From: an uncultured Pantoea sp.
GTDB lineage: Bacteria > Pseudomonadota > Gammaproteobacteria > Enterobacterales > Enterobacteriaceae
DNA: 64,000 nt
Direction of reading: 5' to 3'
Assembly (NCBI GenBank): GCA_913778495.1
Contig: CAJYVD010000004.1
Span: forward strand, 1 to 64,000
Shown: in pieces, positions 1-8,308 of the stretch
Position numbering within the stretch: the first letter of the stretch is position 1
Layout of the letters: every line of letters starts with the position of its first letter
Position numbers and translations under genes: made by a program
Notes under the pieces: model-generated
What the model was told of the DNA's origin: nothing
Databases searched by the model: none
Seen by the model: only the letters and a program-made list of their open reading frames with translations

Positions 1-135
1 GCGAATCGACGCCGGTCCGTCAGGAAGACTGAGCGAGTGAAGGGACCGCGCAGCGGCGAGTGGGGCTGGCGCAGGGCCGGGGAGTGCAGAGGGCGCGGCC
101 CAGGCGCCCTCTGCTCGTGCGCCGCACCGCGGGCA

Positions 136-237
136 AGGCAACTGCCATTGCTATGGCGAACGAAAGATGCACCGCGCCAGCGGAAAAGCACCGAGCCGCT
201 GCCTGCGGCACAGGCAACTGCCATTGCTATGGCGAAC
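136..237. repeat. 76-bp-period direct repeat in gene-free 5' region
   Basis: A 26-bp core occurs identically at 136-161 and 212-237, giving a period of 76 bp. The bases between are also partly alike (similar ccgctgc and caccgcgcc blocks). Each core contains the small inverted repeat GCCAT-TGCT-ATGGC. I see no convincing gene in 1-346; the open frames there are low-complexity readings of GC-rich sequence. The stretch lies just downstream of the LysR gene on the minus strand. Function unknown. Confidence 0.6.
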
Positions 238-346
238 AAAAGTCGCACCGCGCCCCGCGCCAGCTAAAAGGCACATCAGCCGCTGCATGCGGCTAAAACT
301 CCGCTACGGCCCGTGGCAAAAGCACAGGCCAGTGCCTCTGGCCCCT

Positions 347-1258
347 TTACCCATTGAGCCGCGATGGAAACGCGTCTTTGATCCATGCGATAAACGCCTG
401 TAAGCGCTGAGTCAAATGACGGTTTTGCGGGTACACCAGATGGAACGGATAGCGCTGCGGCTGCCAGTCGCGGAGGATCTCCACCAGCCTGCCCGCCTGC
501 AACTCTACGGCAGCGGCGTAGCGGAATGTTTGGATAATGCCCAGTCCGGCTACGGCGGCGGCGAGATGAGCGTTGCTTTCATTAACGCCAACCCGGTGCT
601 CGGCTTTCAACTCCAGCTTTTGCTTATCCTTCATAAAGCGAAACGGAAAAGCACGACCGGTTTGCGGCGAGAGATAGCTCACCCACCGATGTCCGTTGCA
701 CAGCTCCTGTGGGTAAGCGGGTACACCATAGGTCTTCAAATAGTGCGGTGACGCGCAGGTGATCATCTCGGCGTCGCCAAGATGGCGCGCAACCAGCGAC
801 GAGTCGCTAAGCGGCCCGCCGCGAATAACGCAATCAATGTTGTCGCCGATCATATCCACAGCGCGATCGGAGACGCCGAGATCAAGACGAATATCCGGAT
901 AGCGCGCGACAAAATTCGGCAGCAGCGGAATCAGCACGTCGCGGGCGGTCGAGCCACCGATATCAATCCGCAAATGCCCGCGTGGCGTGCCGCTGGCGGT
1001 GTTGAACGCGCTATCGATATCTTCCAGATCGTGCACGATACGCAGCGCCTTCTCATAGTAATCGCGCCCTTCAGGCGTCACCGTGACGCGTCGCGTTGTG
1101 CGCTGCAACAGTCGAACGCCTAAATGCGCTTCTAACGCCTGTACCTGCTTGCTTAAGGTGGCGATGGGCATCTCGAGCGAATCCGCCGCTCGGGTAAAAC
1201 TGCCCGCCTCTACCACGCGCGCAAACGCGCGAATTGCCAAAAGCTGATCCACGATCAT
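347..1258 (-). CDS. LysR-family transcriptional regulator
   Basis: A 303-residue LysR-type regulator. The N-terminal winged helix-turn-helix (about residues 1-60) shows the usual pattern: FARVVEAGSFTRAADSL, the recognition stretch ATLSKQVQALEAHLGVRLLQ and RTTRRVTVTPEG. The rest is a periplasmic-binding-protein-like effector domain starting near GHLRIDIGGS. I start at the ATG of MIVDQLLAIRAF, because the open frame's eight extra upstream residues are not LysR-like. It is divergent from a short-chain dehydrogenase 120 bp away, the usual layout for a LysR regulator and its target, so it probably controls that gene and itself. It resembles the CrgA-like subgroup often paired with oxidoreductases. 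The inducer cannot be told from sequence. Confidence 0.9.
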   Translation of the reverse strand: MIVDQLLAIRAFARVVEAGSFTRAADSLEMPIATLSKQVQALEAHLGVRLLQRTTRRVTVTPEGRDYYEKALRIVHDLEDIDSAFNTASGTPRGHLRIDIGGSTARDVLIPLLPNFVARYPDIRLDLGVSDRAVDMIGDNIDCVIRGGPLSDSSLVARHLGDAEMITCASPHYLKTYGVPAYPQELCNGHRWVSYLSPQTGRAFPFRFMKDKQKLELKAEHRVGVNESNAHLAAAVAGLGIIQTFRYAAAVELQAGRLVEILRDWQPQRYPFHLVYPQNRHLTQRLQAFIAWIKDAFPSRLNG

Positions 1259-1295
1259 TATCCACCCACAGAAAAAGTGCATTCAATTTTACATT

Positions 1296-1309
1296 ATTTA
1301 TCAGTAAAT
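1296..1309. promoter_or_regulatory. Candidate LysR operator
   Basis: The dyad ATTTA-TCAG-TAAAT sits midway between the divergent LysR and dehydrogenase starts. Its short arms around an AT-rich centre fit a LysR-type box. Assignment is by position and symmetry only. Confidence 0.35.
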
Positions 1310-1378
1310 GCAGCGCGGGTAGAGTGCCTGTCATGCCCTGCAGCGCAGGCATCTTAACCACACAGACTGGAGAATGAT

Positions 1379-2125
1379 ATGAACGCATTGAACGGCAAAA
1401 TCGCACTCGTTACCGGCGGCACCAGCGGCATCGGTTTGGCCGCAGCCACCACGCTCGCGGCGCAGGGCGCGCGCGTCTTTATCACCGGTCGTCGTCAGGC
1501 GGAACTGGACGCCGCCGTGGTGCAGATTGGCGAACGTGCCACTGGTATCCGCGCCGATGCGGCAAAACTTGATGAGCTGGATGCGGTCTATGCGCAAATC
1601 AGTAAACAGGCAGGCAAACTGGATATCCTGTTTGCTAACGCAGGCGGCGGCGACATGTTGCCGTTGGGCGCGATCACCGAGGAGCACGTCGACCGCATCT
1701 TCGGCACAAATGTGCGTGGAATGCTGTTTACCGTACAAAAAGCGCTGCCGCTGCTGGTGGATAACGCCTCGGTAATTTTGACAGGCTCCACCGCCGGCAT
1801 TCAGGGTACTCCCGGCTTTAGCGTATACAGCGCCAGTAAAGCCGCCGTGCGCAATTTTGCCCGTTCGTGGGCGTTGGATCTGAAAGATCGCGGTATCCGC
1901 GTCAATGTGGTCAGCCCCGGCCCAGTGCGGACACCGGGTCTCGGCGGATTGGTGCCCGAGGATCAGCGGCAGGGGCTTTTTGACGCGTTGGCCGCGCAAG
2001 TGCCGCTGGGACGTTTGGGTGAGCCGGAGGAAATAGGCAAGGTGGTGGCGTTTCTTGCGTCAGATGCCGCCAGCTTTATCAATGCCGCCGAACTGTTTGT
2101 TGACGGCGGCATGGCGCAAATTTAA
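1379..2125 (+). CDS. Short-chain dehydrogenase/reductase (SDR)
   Basis: A 248-residue classical SDR, the usual family length, presumably a cytoplasmic NAD(P)-dependent oxidoreductase. Visible motifs in order: the cofactor motif TGGTSGIG (about residues 11-18), NAG in LFANAGG (near 89), the catalytic Ser in ILTGSTAG, the YSASK catalytic pair (Tyr and Lys near 151-155), and SPGPVRTPG after it. An Arg (TGRR) near the end of beta-2 favours NADP(H). The ATG follows GGAG at a good distance. It is divergent from the LysR gene and probably under its control. The substrate cannot be predicted. Confidence 0.88.
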   Translation: MNALNGKIALVTGGTSGIGLAAATTLAAQGARVFITGRRQAELDAAVVQIGERATGIRADAAKLDELDAVYAQISKQAGKLDILFANAGGGDMLPLGAITEEHVDRIFGTNVRGMLFTVQKALPLLVDNASVILTGSTAGIQGTPGFSVYSASKAAVRNFARSWALDLKDRGIRVNVVSPGPVRTPGLGGLVPEDQRQGLFDALAAQVPLGRLGEPEEIGKVVAFLASDAASFINAAELFVDGGMAQI

Positions 2126-2133
2126 TCCACGGA

Positions 2134-2156
2134 GGGACGCCCCGCGTGCGCGTCCC
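2134..2156. terminator. Hairpin between convergent genes
   Basis: GGGACGC and GCGTCCC form a perfect 7-bp stem in the 37-bp gap between the SDR gene (plus) and the DUF1264 gene (minus). No T-run follows on either strand, so it is at best a weak or factor-assisted bidirectional terminator. Confidence 0.4.
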
Positions 2157-2162
2157 CGCTCG

Positions 2163-2867
2163 TTACATCTTGTGCGGAGCGCGACAGGTATCGGCCCCCG
2201 CCGCCACAGGATGCGTGGGAATATCGCGTCGTGCCTCGCGTACCTCTGCGGTGTTCATGTCGAAGCGCCGATCGCGATCGCGCAGGAGCGCGCTGTCTAA
2301 CTGACCGTCAGCGGTGAAGCCCATCATTAAAGCCGGCTCGCCCAGCGGCAGTGTTTTGTCGCGGTCGGTGTGCCAGGTATGCCAGGTTTTGCCGTAGGTG
2401 TTCACGATTTTGCTCATCAGCGCATGTTCAGCGGCGTCCGGGATCCCCGGTGCGATCAGCGTGCCAGATTTCACTTCATAGCGGTGACTATGCCAATACT
2501 GCTTCTCTTGCGCTGGGAGCTGTTTAAACAGCCGCTCGCTAATGATGTATTCCACGCCCATCAGTTTGGCGTCGCGCTGATTACCGTCAAAAATCACCGC
2601 CTGCATCACGTCTTCATTGAGGATGGTCACGTAGTGGTGCGCCTCCATCTGGCCGCGCCGATCGCCACAATAATAGTGGAAGCCATCAAGATAGGTGTTA
2701 ATAGCCGCAATGGGGGGTCGCGCTTGTAGCGTGGCGGCCCCCGTTTCGAGCGCGGCGGTTTTGGCACTGACCGGCGCGCCGGGTGCCGTTACTGGTGAAG
2801 CACTGTTATGGGCACCGCAGCCCGTTAATAGCGCCAGTGCCATACAGCCAGAGAGTAATGCTCGCAT
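2163..2867 (-). CDS. DUF1264 (oil-body-associated-like) lipoprotein
   Basis: A 234-residue predicted lipoprotein. The short signal peptide ends in the lipobox LLTGC (Cys about residue 17). The rest matches my memory of the DUF1264/OBAP family: HHYVTILNEDVMQAVIFDG, MGVEYIISERLF, YWHSHRYEVKSG, YGKTWHTWHTDR and LPLGEPALMMG are hallmark stretches. In plants the family is linked to oil bodies; the bacterial role is unknown. The ATG at 2867 is preferred over an in-frame GTG at 2885, because AAAGGG lies 9 nt before it and it puts the lipobox at a normal distance. It is convergent with the SDR gene and probably transcribed alone. Confidence 0.8.
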   Translation of the reverse strand: MRALLSGCMALALLTGCGAHNSASPVTAPGAPVSAKTAALETGAATLQARPPIAAINTYLDGFHYYCGDRRGQMEAHHYVTILNEDVMQAVIFDGNQRDAKLMGVEYIISERLFKQLPAQEKQYWHSHRYEVKSGTLIAPGIPDAAEHALMSKIVNTYGKTWHTWHTDRDKTLPLGEPALMMGFTADGQLDSALLRDRDRRFDMNTAEVREARRDIPTHPVAAGADTCRAPHKM

Positions 2868-2938
2868 TGTGTTTTTCCCTTTCACAGTAAAGTCCTAAAG
2901 ATAGTGAAAGGGTGACGTAACGCGAGCGCAGCGGGAGA

Positions 2939-3520
2939 TTACGCGTCCGGTAAGACATGCAGCGCCAGATGCTGCAGCAGCATGATGGTTTTCGCATCCA
3001 CAATTTCACCGCTGCGAATCGCGGCCATGGCGCGTGACAGCGGCCACTCCAGCACCTCGATGTCTTCGCCCTCCTCTTTTAGCCCGCCGCCCGCGCTATG
3101 TCGGTCTTCATCAGCGTATTCCGCGAGGAAAAAGTAGAGCTTTTCCGTTACCGAGCCCGGACTCATGTAAGCTTCCATGACTTTTTCAATTTGCGTAACC
3201 CGGTAGCCGGTTTCTTCCTCGGCTTCCGCCACGATGCGGGCTTCCGGCGAGGCGCTCTCCAGGAGTCCAGCGGCGGCTTCAATTAAGAAGCCGCTGTGAC
3301 CATTAATAAAGACCGGAAAACGAAACTGACGCGTCAGCACGACGGTGCGCTTCTGACGGTTGTACAGCAGGATCACCGCGCCGTTGCCACGATCGTAGGC
3401 TTCGCGCTGTTGCTCTTGCCAGCTTCCGTCCGCGCATTGCAGTTCAAACGTATACTTTTTCAGCACGTACCAGTTATCGGACAGCAATTGCTCACGGATA
3501 TTGCGCACTTTTGACAGCAT
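2939..3520 (-). CDS. nudK: GDP-mannose pyrophosphatase NudK (Nudix hydrolase)
   Basis: A 193-residue Nudix hydrolase close in length and sequence to E. coli NudK, which splits GDP-mannose into GMP and mannose-1-phosphate in the cytoplasm. Matching blocks are LLSDNWY, EAYDRGNGAVILLYN, VVLTRQFRFP, AYMSPGSVTEKLYFF and EDIEVLEWP. The Nudix box runs GLLESASPEARIVA then EAEEETGY. The metal-binding EE pair is kept. The usual Glu after G-x5 reads Ser, and the REUxEE Arg is Glu, the latter as I recall also in E. coli NudK. The start is the ATG of MLSKVRNIREQ behind GGAGAG; the open frame's 18 extra residues are unlike NudK. It is divergent from a DeoR regulator with an operator-like palindrome between them. 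Confidence 0.87.
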   Translation of the reverse strand: MLSKVRNIREQLLSDNWYVLKKYTFELQCADGSWQEQQREAYDRGNGAVILLYNRQKRTVVLTRQFRFPVFINGHSGFLIEAAAGLLESASPEARIVAEAEEETGYRVTQIEKVMEAYMSPGSVTEKLYFFLAEYADEDRHSAGGGLKEEGEDIEVLEWPLSRAMAAIRSGEIVDAKTIMLLQHLALHVLPDA

Positions 3521-3557
3521 AAATTCTCTCCTGTGGATGACAAGGCAGCGGCATTCA

Positions 3558-3571
3558 TGCACAATCGTGCA
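3558..3571. promoter_or_regulatory. Candidate DeoR-type operator
   Basis: The perfect palindrome TGCAC-AATC-GTGCA lies between the divergent nudK and deoR-like starts, 30 bp before the latter. Position and symmetry suggest autoregulation by the DeoR-family protein. No experimental consensus was matched. Confidence 0.45.
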
Positions 3572-3600
3572 CATTCGTTAAAAAACAAGCAAGTGATATT

Positions 3601-4350
3601 ATGCTATCAAGCCAACGTAAACAGCAGATTCTGGCGCTGCTGGCTGCCGAAAACCAGGTGATGTCCGGCGAGCTGAGCCAGCGCTTTGGCGTGTCAGAAG
3701 ACTCGATCCGCCGCGATCTGCGTGAGCTGGCGGCAGAAGGATTACTGCAACGTGTGCACGGTGGTGCACTGCCGGTCTCTGCCGCGGTCGCCCCTTTTGC
3801 CACGCGACAAAACGTGCAGATCCAGTCAAAACAGCGCATCGCGCAGAAAGCGGTGACGCTAATTCAGCCGGGTCAGGTCATTATCGTTGATGGCGGTACG
3901 ACGACGGCGGAGATGGTCAGACACTTCCCGCGCGACCGCGCTTTCACCGTGATTACGCACAGTCCCAGCATTGCGCTGGCGCTGGTGGATTATCCCTTGA
4001 TTGAGGTGATCATTTTGGGTGGGCAGCTTTATCGCCACTCGGTGGTCGCGGTCGGTGCCGCGCTGCTGGAAGGCGCGGCGCGCATCAATGCCGATCTGTT
4101 TTTTATGGGCGTAACGGGGGTACATAAGACCGCTGGCCTCACGACCGGCAACTACGAAGAGGCGGGCGTAAAGCGCGCCCTGGCCGCACGCGCGGCAGAA
4201 ACTGTGGTCATGGTGTCGAAAGAGAAGCTTCACTGTGCCTCCGCGTTTGTCATTGGTGACTTAACGCTGGCGAGTACCTTGATTGTTGACGGTGAACCTG
4301 ATGAAGACCTGCGTCAGCATCTGCAAAATCGCCACATCACCCTGATATAA
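3601..4350 (+). CDS. DeoR/GlpR-family transcriptional regulator
   Basis: A 249-residue DeoR-type repressor, normal length. The N-terminal helix-turn-helix (about residues 6-55) shows the family signature: RKQQILALLAAENQV, LSQRFGVSEDSIRRDLREL and LLQRVHGGAL. The C-terminal sugar-phosphate sensor domain carries VDGGTTTAEM (near 97) and LTTGNYEEAGVKRAL (near 180). Such proteins usually repress sugar catabolism genes and are released by a phosphorylated sugar. No sugar operon adjoins it here, so targets may be nudK, itself, or distant genes. No strong Shine-Dalgarno sequence is visible before the ATG. Confidence 0.88.
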   Translation: MLSSQRKQQILALLAAENQVMSGELSQRFGVSEDSIRRDLRELAAEGLLQRVHGGALPVSAAVAPFATRQNVQIQSKQRIAQKAVTLIQPGQVIIVDGGTTTAEMVRHFPRDRAFTVITHSPSIALALVDYPLIEVIILGGQLYRHSVVAVGAALLEGAARINADLFFMGVTGVHKTAGLTTGNYEEAGVKRALAARAAETVVMVSKEKLHCASAFVIGDLTLASTLIVDGEPDEDLRQHLQNRHITLI

Positions 4351-4485
4351 CCTCTGGCATCAGCGGCACGGGTTGCGAATAACGCGCAGCCTTACGCCCT
4401 GTTGCGCAGAAGAACACGCCTACCGGCGCAGCCAAATCTGTGTTTTTTTCAGGGCACTGATTCAGCGGCAGCGTGACGTTTAGCC

Positions 4486-4941
4486 TCACAGGCGGGCTGT
4501 GGTAGCGAGATAGTGCTGTTGCTTGAGATGTCGCAGAAGCACCCGCCCTTCGGGCATAAACTCTGTGCCATAGCGCACGAGACCAATGCCCTTAAGTTCA
4601 GCATCAATGGCATAGCGCAATTCGCCAGGGACGTTCTGTTCCAGCAGAACAACGGTTATTTTTTTCAGCCGTGGTTCATATTTGAGCAGTACGGCAGACA
4701 ATGTGCCCATGAGCTCATGGGCCGTTCCCGGCATACCCTGCAGGATTTTGGTCATATCAGGCAGGCCGAAGTCAGGCAGATGCGCCAGCGTGCCGGCGCG
4801 ACAGTTGAGCACGCGCTGCATATTATCCAATACGGAGAGAATCACCTGATTTTCTTCGGTGACGTGGTGGAGGTTGAGGCCACCGGTGAAATGTCCGGTG
4901 AGCATTTCATACAGCGAAGGCGTGTTCGGTCCGTGGGGCAT
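4486..4941 (-). CDS. tssE: T6SS baseplate subunit TssE (gp25-like)
   Basis: A 151-residue gp25/lysozyme-like baseplate protein, usual TssE size. It begins PSLYEMLTG, followed by NMQRVLNCRAGTLAHLPDFGLPD, the typical TssE stretch in which paired Arg-Gly and LPDFGLPD are conserved, and ends with the beta-rich gp25 core. In the T6SS it joins the TssF-TssG wedge to start sheath assembly. Its ATG overlaps the tssJ stop by one base (TAATG), so the two are translationally coupled. It is the last T6SS gene on the minus strand. The 135 bp to the convergent DeoR gene contain no strong terminator. Confidence 0.92.
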   Translation of the reverse strand: MPHGPNTPSLYEMLTGHFTGGLNLHHVTEENQVILSVLDNMQRVLNCRAGTLAHLPDFGLPDMTKILQGMPGTAHELMGTLSAVLLKYEPRLKKITVVLLEQNVPGELRYAIDAELKGIGLVRYGTEFMPEGRVLLRHLKQQHYLATTARL

Positions 4942-5486
4942 TAGCGCTCCTTAAACGGTTTCAGCGTAAGCGCGTTTTCACCTGCTTCCAGAATGCGCGG
5001 TTTATCCGGATCGAGGTCGCTGCGTTTGATGAGCTGCTTCCAGGTGTTGTTAAGGGTATCCGGATGACGGAACAGGCCCACCACCGCCACAAATTGTGCA
5101 TTAGCGTCCATCGGCATATTCAGGTTCGCCGCACCGCCTGGTTTTATCACCACATCACGGCTCGCCAGCAGGTCAGCGTTGAGCGTCGTGTCGCCCTCTT
5201 TGACGAGCTGTTCATAGACCGTTTTATCGAAGACCTTGCGATCTTTTAGCTGATAGACACGGATAACCACCGGCTCGGACAGCGGGGTGCTCTCGCGGGA
5301 GTCGATGTTTAACGCCTGGCGAGCAGTGAAATCCAGCCGCAGCACGGTAATCTTTTTATAGAATACGGCGTTAAAGGCCGATTGCGTGCCATCGCTGATG
5401 CCCTGCATCATTCCGCATCCCGCGAGGCTGACAGTCAGCAGGGGTAACAGCCAGCGCGCAGTTTTAGTTAAATTTGTATGTAACAT
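4941..5486 (-). CDS. tssJ: T6SS outer-membrane lipoprotein TssJ
   Basis: A 181-residue lipoprotein. The signal sequence LLPLLTVSLAGC ends in a clear lipobox. The transthyretin-like body includes ITVLRLDFTARQALNID, PVVIRVYQLKD and FDKTVYEQL, typical of TssJ. It anchors in the outer membrane and binds the C-terminus of TssM to complete the membrane complex. The ATG of MLHTNLTKTAR at 5486 follows AAGGAAATC and places the signal peptide correctly; the open frame's 27 upstream residues belong to the overlapping tssG end. It overlaps tssG by 23 bp. Confidence 0.92.
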   Translation of the reverse strand: MLHTNLTKTARWLLPLLTVSLAGCGMMQGISDGTQSAFNAVFYKKITVLRLDFTARQALNIDSRESTPLSEPVVIRVYQLKDRKVFDKTVYEQLVKEGDTTLNADLLASRDVVIKPGGAANLNMPMDANAQFVAVVGLFRHPDTLNNTWKQLIKRSDLDPDKPRILEAGENALTLKPFKER

Positions 5487-6549
5487 GTCGATTTCCTTGT
5501 GGTGGTATCGCAGGCTCCAGCCCGGCGTAGTAGCCCAGATCGAGGGTAAACGTTGGTGGGATATCATCGGGGAGGCCCTCTCCCTCCACCCCCAGTACGC
5601 CGTTCATGCCTAACCAGAAAGGGCCATCGCCGAGCGGCGGCGCGCCCAGTAGCCCGGTCGGGATTGTCAGCGTGATTTTTGCCTTAAAGCGCCAGCCAAG
5701 ATAGACCCGTAGCATCACCAAAAAGTCCTGATAGAGCAGGCCCTCGGGTTTCCAGCTCTGCACTTCCTCTTCGTTATTAGTCACAAGGGCAATCAACAGT
5801 TGGCTGTTGGCATCCATCGTCTCCTCGCCAAGCGGCGTGTTTCCGTCCAGCAGCACGTCGTCGTCACCATAGAAGCCCAGCGGCTGCGCCACCTCAACAG
5901 GCCGCAGGCAATAGGGGCTCACCTGGACCGTGGTATCGGGCGCGAGCAGGCTAACCAGTGCTTGCATGCCCTCCTGGGTTTTGCCAGGCTGTTGCAATAC
6001 ACCAAGCAGCGACAGAAAACGGGAGGCTGGGGCGGCAATATGCTCCAGGGTGCCAGGGATGCCGAGCCCAACCAGACCCAGCAGCGACTGCGAAATCGTG
6101 TCGCTGCCGCCGGGCTCAAACGTGGCTGGGTAAGAGTATTTACGCCAGATGCGGTAAAACTGCGTCAGAATGCGGTGGCTGAAGATATCCAGAAAACACT
6201 GAAGCGCTTCATGCCCTTCGCGGCGCTGGGTGATGTCGTCGAGATAGGCCGTCGGCAAAGGGGAGTCGACCCCATACATCCCCATAAACGTGGTGCGGAT
6301 AAGCGGTGGCTTGTGCTCATCATCCGCATCGTATTCGACAGCCTTCAGTTCGCTGGCCGGAAATCCCATCCCCGCGTGTGGCGCAAACCGCACCGGATCA
6401 TCCGCAGGATGACTGGTCGAGCCTATCAACGGCCTGCCCGGGTTGTGTTTCTCCAGCAGCTGGCAGAAGCGGTAAAAGTTGATGCGGTGAAGGTCGGCCT
6501 CTAGCCGCCGAATTAACCGGGAATGCGACGGTTGTGCTTCTCTTGCCAT
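5464..6549 (-). CDS. tssG: T6SS baseplate subunit TssG
   Basis: A 361-residue TssG (VasB/ImpH family), normal length. Family landmarks are INFYRFCQLLEKHNPGRPLIG near the N-terminus, DPVRFAPHAGMGFPASE, FMGMYGVDSPLPTAYL, ALQCFLDIFSHRILTQFYRIWRK and LLGYY-like spacing before the C-terminal beta region. With TssF and TssE it forms the baseplate wedge around VgrG. The start codon lies inside the tssF end (37-bp overlap), so expression depends on tssF translation. The Shine-Dalgarno sequence is poor. Confidence 0.92.
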   Translation of the reverse strand: MAREAQPSHSRLIRRLEADLHRINFYRFCQLLEKHNPGRPLIGSTSHPADDPVRFAPHAGMGFPASELKAVEYDADDEHKPPLIRTTFMGMYGVDSPLPTAYLDDITQRREGHEALQCFLDIFSHRILTQFYRIWRKYSYPATFEPGGSDTISQSLLGLVGLGIPGTLEHIAAPASRFLSLLGVLQQPGKTQEGMQALVSLLAPDTTVQVSPYCLRPVEVAQPLGFYGDDDVLLDGNTPLGEETMDANSQLLIALVTNNEEEVQSWKPEGLLYQDFLVMLRVYLGWRFKAKITLTIPTGLLGAPPLGDGPFWLGMNGVLGVEGEGLPDDIPPTFTLDLGYYAGLEPAIPPQGNRHVTYKFN

Positions 6550-8267
6550 TCCATGCGTTCTCCGGTCGGCTGCAAAATAATAATCAGTTTGTTAAACAGG
6601 TAGATGTCGGTATAAAGGGCAAAAAAGCGACTCAGCATCTCGCCAAACAGGCCAATGTCGCCGCGTCCGGCAAAGCCCTGGCTGTCCAGCGTCACCTCAA
6701 TCTGTACCCCGCGAACCAGATAACCCTGCTCGAAGCGCTCGATTTCGCGTTGCTTCACGTCAACGATGGCCTCCAGACGACGGCGATTCATCTCACTGTC
6801 GGTCCATTCATACAGCGCCAGCGTGCCGCGCAGCACGTCGGCATTATCCATCATCGAGAGAAATCCGCTGCCGAGATGGCTCAGCACGCGCCAGTGAAAA
6901 CGGTCCTGCGCGGGGGGATAACAGGGTAACGTTAGCGCACAGAGGTTACGTACGGCGATGGGCGCGGAAATGGCTTTCATCACCGTATCGAGCACGGCGC
7001 TCTGCAGGGCACGTCGTGGCAGCTGGCCGTTGGTACCGGTGAGCGTCAGCGACAGGCTTTCATCTTCCGGTAGCGTGTAGTTATCAAATGCTTCACCTCC
7101 GAGAATAAGCCAGGTGTTATGCAATCCAGACGGCCCCCGGCGCACACGGGTGTGGTAGTAATATTCCGGGGATTCGTGGCGCATCATCCCGCCTTTGTGC
7201 CGGAAACTCGAAAACGGCACATAGGTATGCTGGCTCGATGATCTTACCGAATCCACCGCATAAATCTCGGTATGGCCATCCTGCACGCGCATCGGGCGTA
7301 GCAGGTATTCAGTCTGCAGAGCGTTGAGCACCAGCGGATCAGATTCCAGCGGGAACAGATTAATCACCGGCACACAATTCAGGCGCAGATGCTTTTCGGT
7401 AAAGCGAAAATCATGCGCCCAGCGCTCCGCCAGCACCACATCGATTTCGAACCAGGAAAGCGCTGTCGGAAAAGACACGGTCTCCACCCCACGCAGACCC
7501 GTGAACATGAATTTCTCACGGAAGGTGAAGTACTCCAGCAGCAAGTGATATCCGCTAAAGCTGCTGCTCCCCTTCGGCCATAGGGTGTCTTCGTCGCCGA
7601 ACCCCAGCGCGGTGAAATACCCATCAAGCGGCCTTCTTTCGGTTTCACCCGGCATACGCAGCCAAAGCTGTGCAACGTTCATCGTAAAGGCTTCATGCAT
7701 GGCACAGGCCAGCGGAGCATCAGCATTAAAGTAGAGCGGGATGTGGCTGAGATTGACACGGCTCCAGTCGGCAAGATGACTGCAGTTAAAACGCAGGCTT
7801 ATAATCGACTGCCCGCTAGGGTCCGTCGACAGGCGGGCATGTTCCAACGATAACGGCTGGAGGATAATGTCCTTGGTCGTCGTATATCGGCAGCGCGTAC
7901 CTTTCTCTCCAATCGGCTGCGAGTTCACCTCGAAACCTTTAACAATACGCATCTGCTCCTTCATTTCCCGCCAGTCAGGGGAAAATTCCACCACCGACAT
8001 GGAGGGAATGGTACGCAGGTAATGGGGCCAAAGCAGGCTGACCAGCCCTTCGGTCAGTTCAGGCAGATCATCATCGAGCTTCTGGCGCAGACGGCCCATC
8101 AAGAAGGCAAAGCCCTCAAACATACGCTCCACGTACGGATCGCGCGCGCCCGCTTTATCGAGGTTGAGCATTGCTGCCTGCTCAGGGTGTGCACGGGCAA
8201 ACTCTTCGCCGGCTTCCAGCAAGTAGCGCATTTCGGCGTCATAATAACGCAGGGTTAAATCATCCAT
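6513..8267 (-). CDS. tssF: T6SS baseplate subunit TssF
   Basis: A 584-residue TssF (VasA/ImpG), normal length. It opens LTLRYYDAEMRYLLEAGEEFARAHPEQA, the classic TssF start, then DPYVERMFEGFAFLMGRLRQKLDDDLPEL and LLWPHYLRTIPSMSVV. The C-terminus has the usual VDVKQREIERF and LFGEMLSRFFALY stretches. It is the main baseplate wedge protein and touches VgrG and TssK. Together with tssG, tssJ and tssE it forms an overlapping gene block, and it sits 41 bp after tssA. Confidence 0.94.
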   Translation of the reverse strand: MDDLTLRYYDAEMRYLLEAGEEFARAHPEQAAMLNLDKAGARDPYVERMFEGFAFLMGRLRQKLDDDLPELTEGLVSLLWPHYLRTIPSMSVVEFSPDWREMKEQMRIVKGFEVNSQPIGEKGTRCRYTTTKDIILQPLSLEHARLSTDPSGQSIISLRFNCSHLADWSRVNLSHIPLYFNADAPLACAMHEAFTMNVAQLWLRMPGETERRPLDGYFTALGFGDEDTLWPKGSSSFSGYHLLLEYFTFREKFMFTGLRGVETVSFPTALSWFEIDVVLAERWAHDFRFTEKHLRLNCVPVINLFPLESDPLVLNALQTEYLLRPMRVQDGHTEIYAVDSVRSSSQHTYVPFSSFRHKGGMMRHESPEYYYHTRVRRGPSGLHNTWLILGGEAFDNYTLPEDESLSLTLTGTNGQLPRRALQSAVLDTVMKAISAPIAVRNLCALTLPCYPPAQDRFHWRVLSHLGSGFLSMMDNADVLRGTLALYEWTDSEMNRRRLEAIVDVKQREIERFEQGYLVRGVQIEVTLDSQGFAGRGDIGLFGEMLSRFFALYTDIYLFNKLIIILQPTGERMEWQEKHNRRIPG

Positions 8268-8308
8268 AAAAACCTGAATATGTGTTTTAAAAGGTATGCC
8301 TGCCGTTT

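Noticed and set aside
37-403. Overlapping open frames in the first 400 bp
   Set aside because: They are readings of GC-rich repeat sequence in several frames at once and overlap the LysR gene end.
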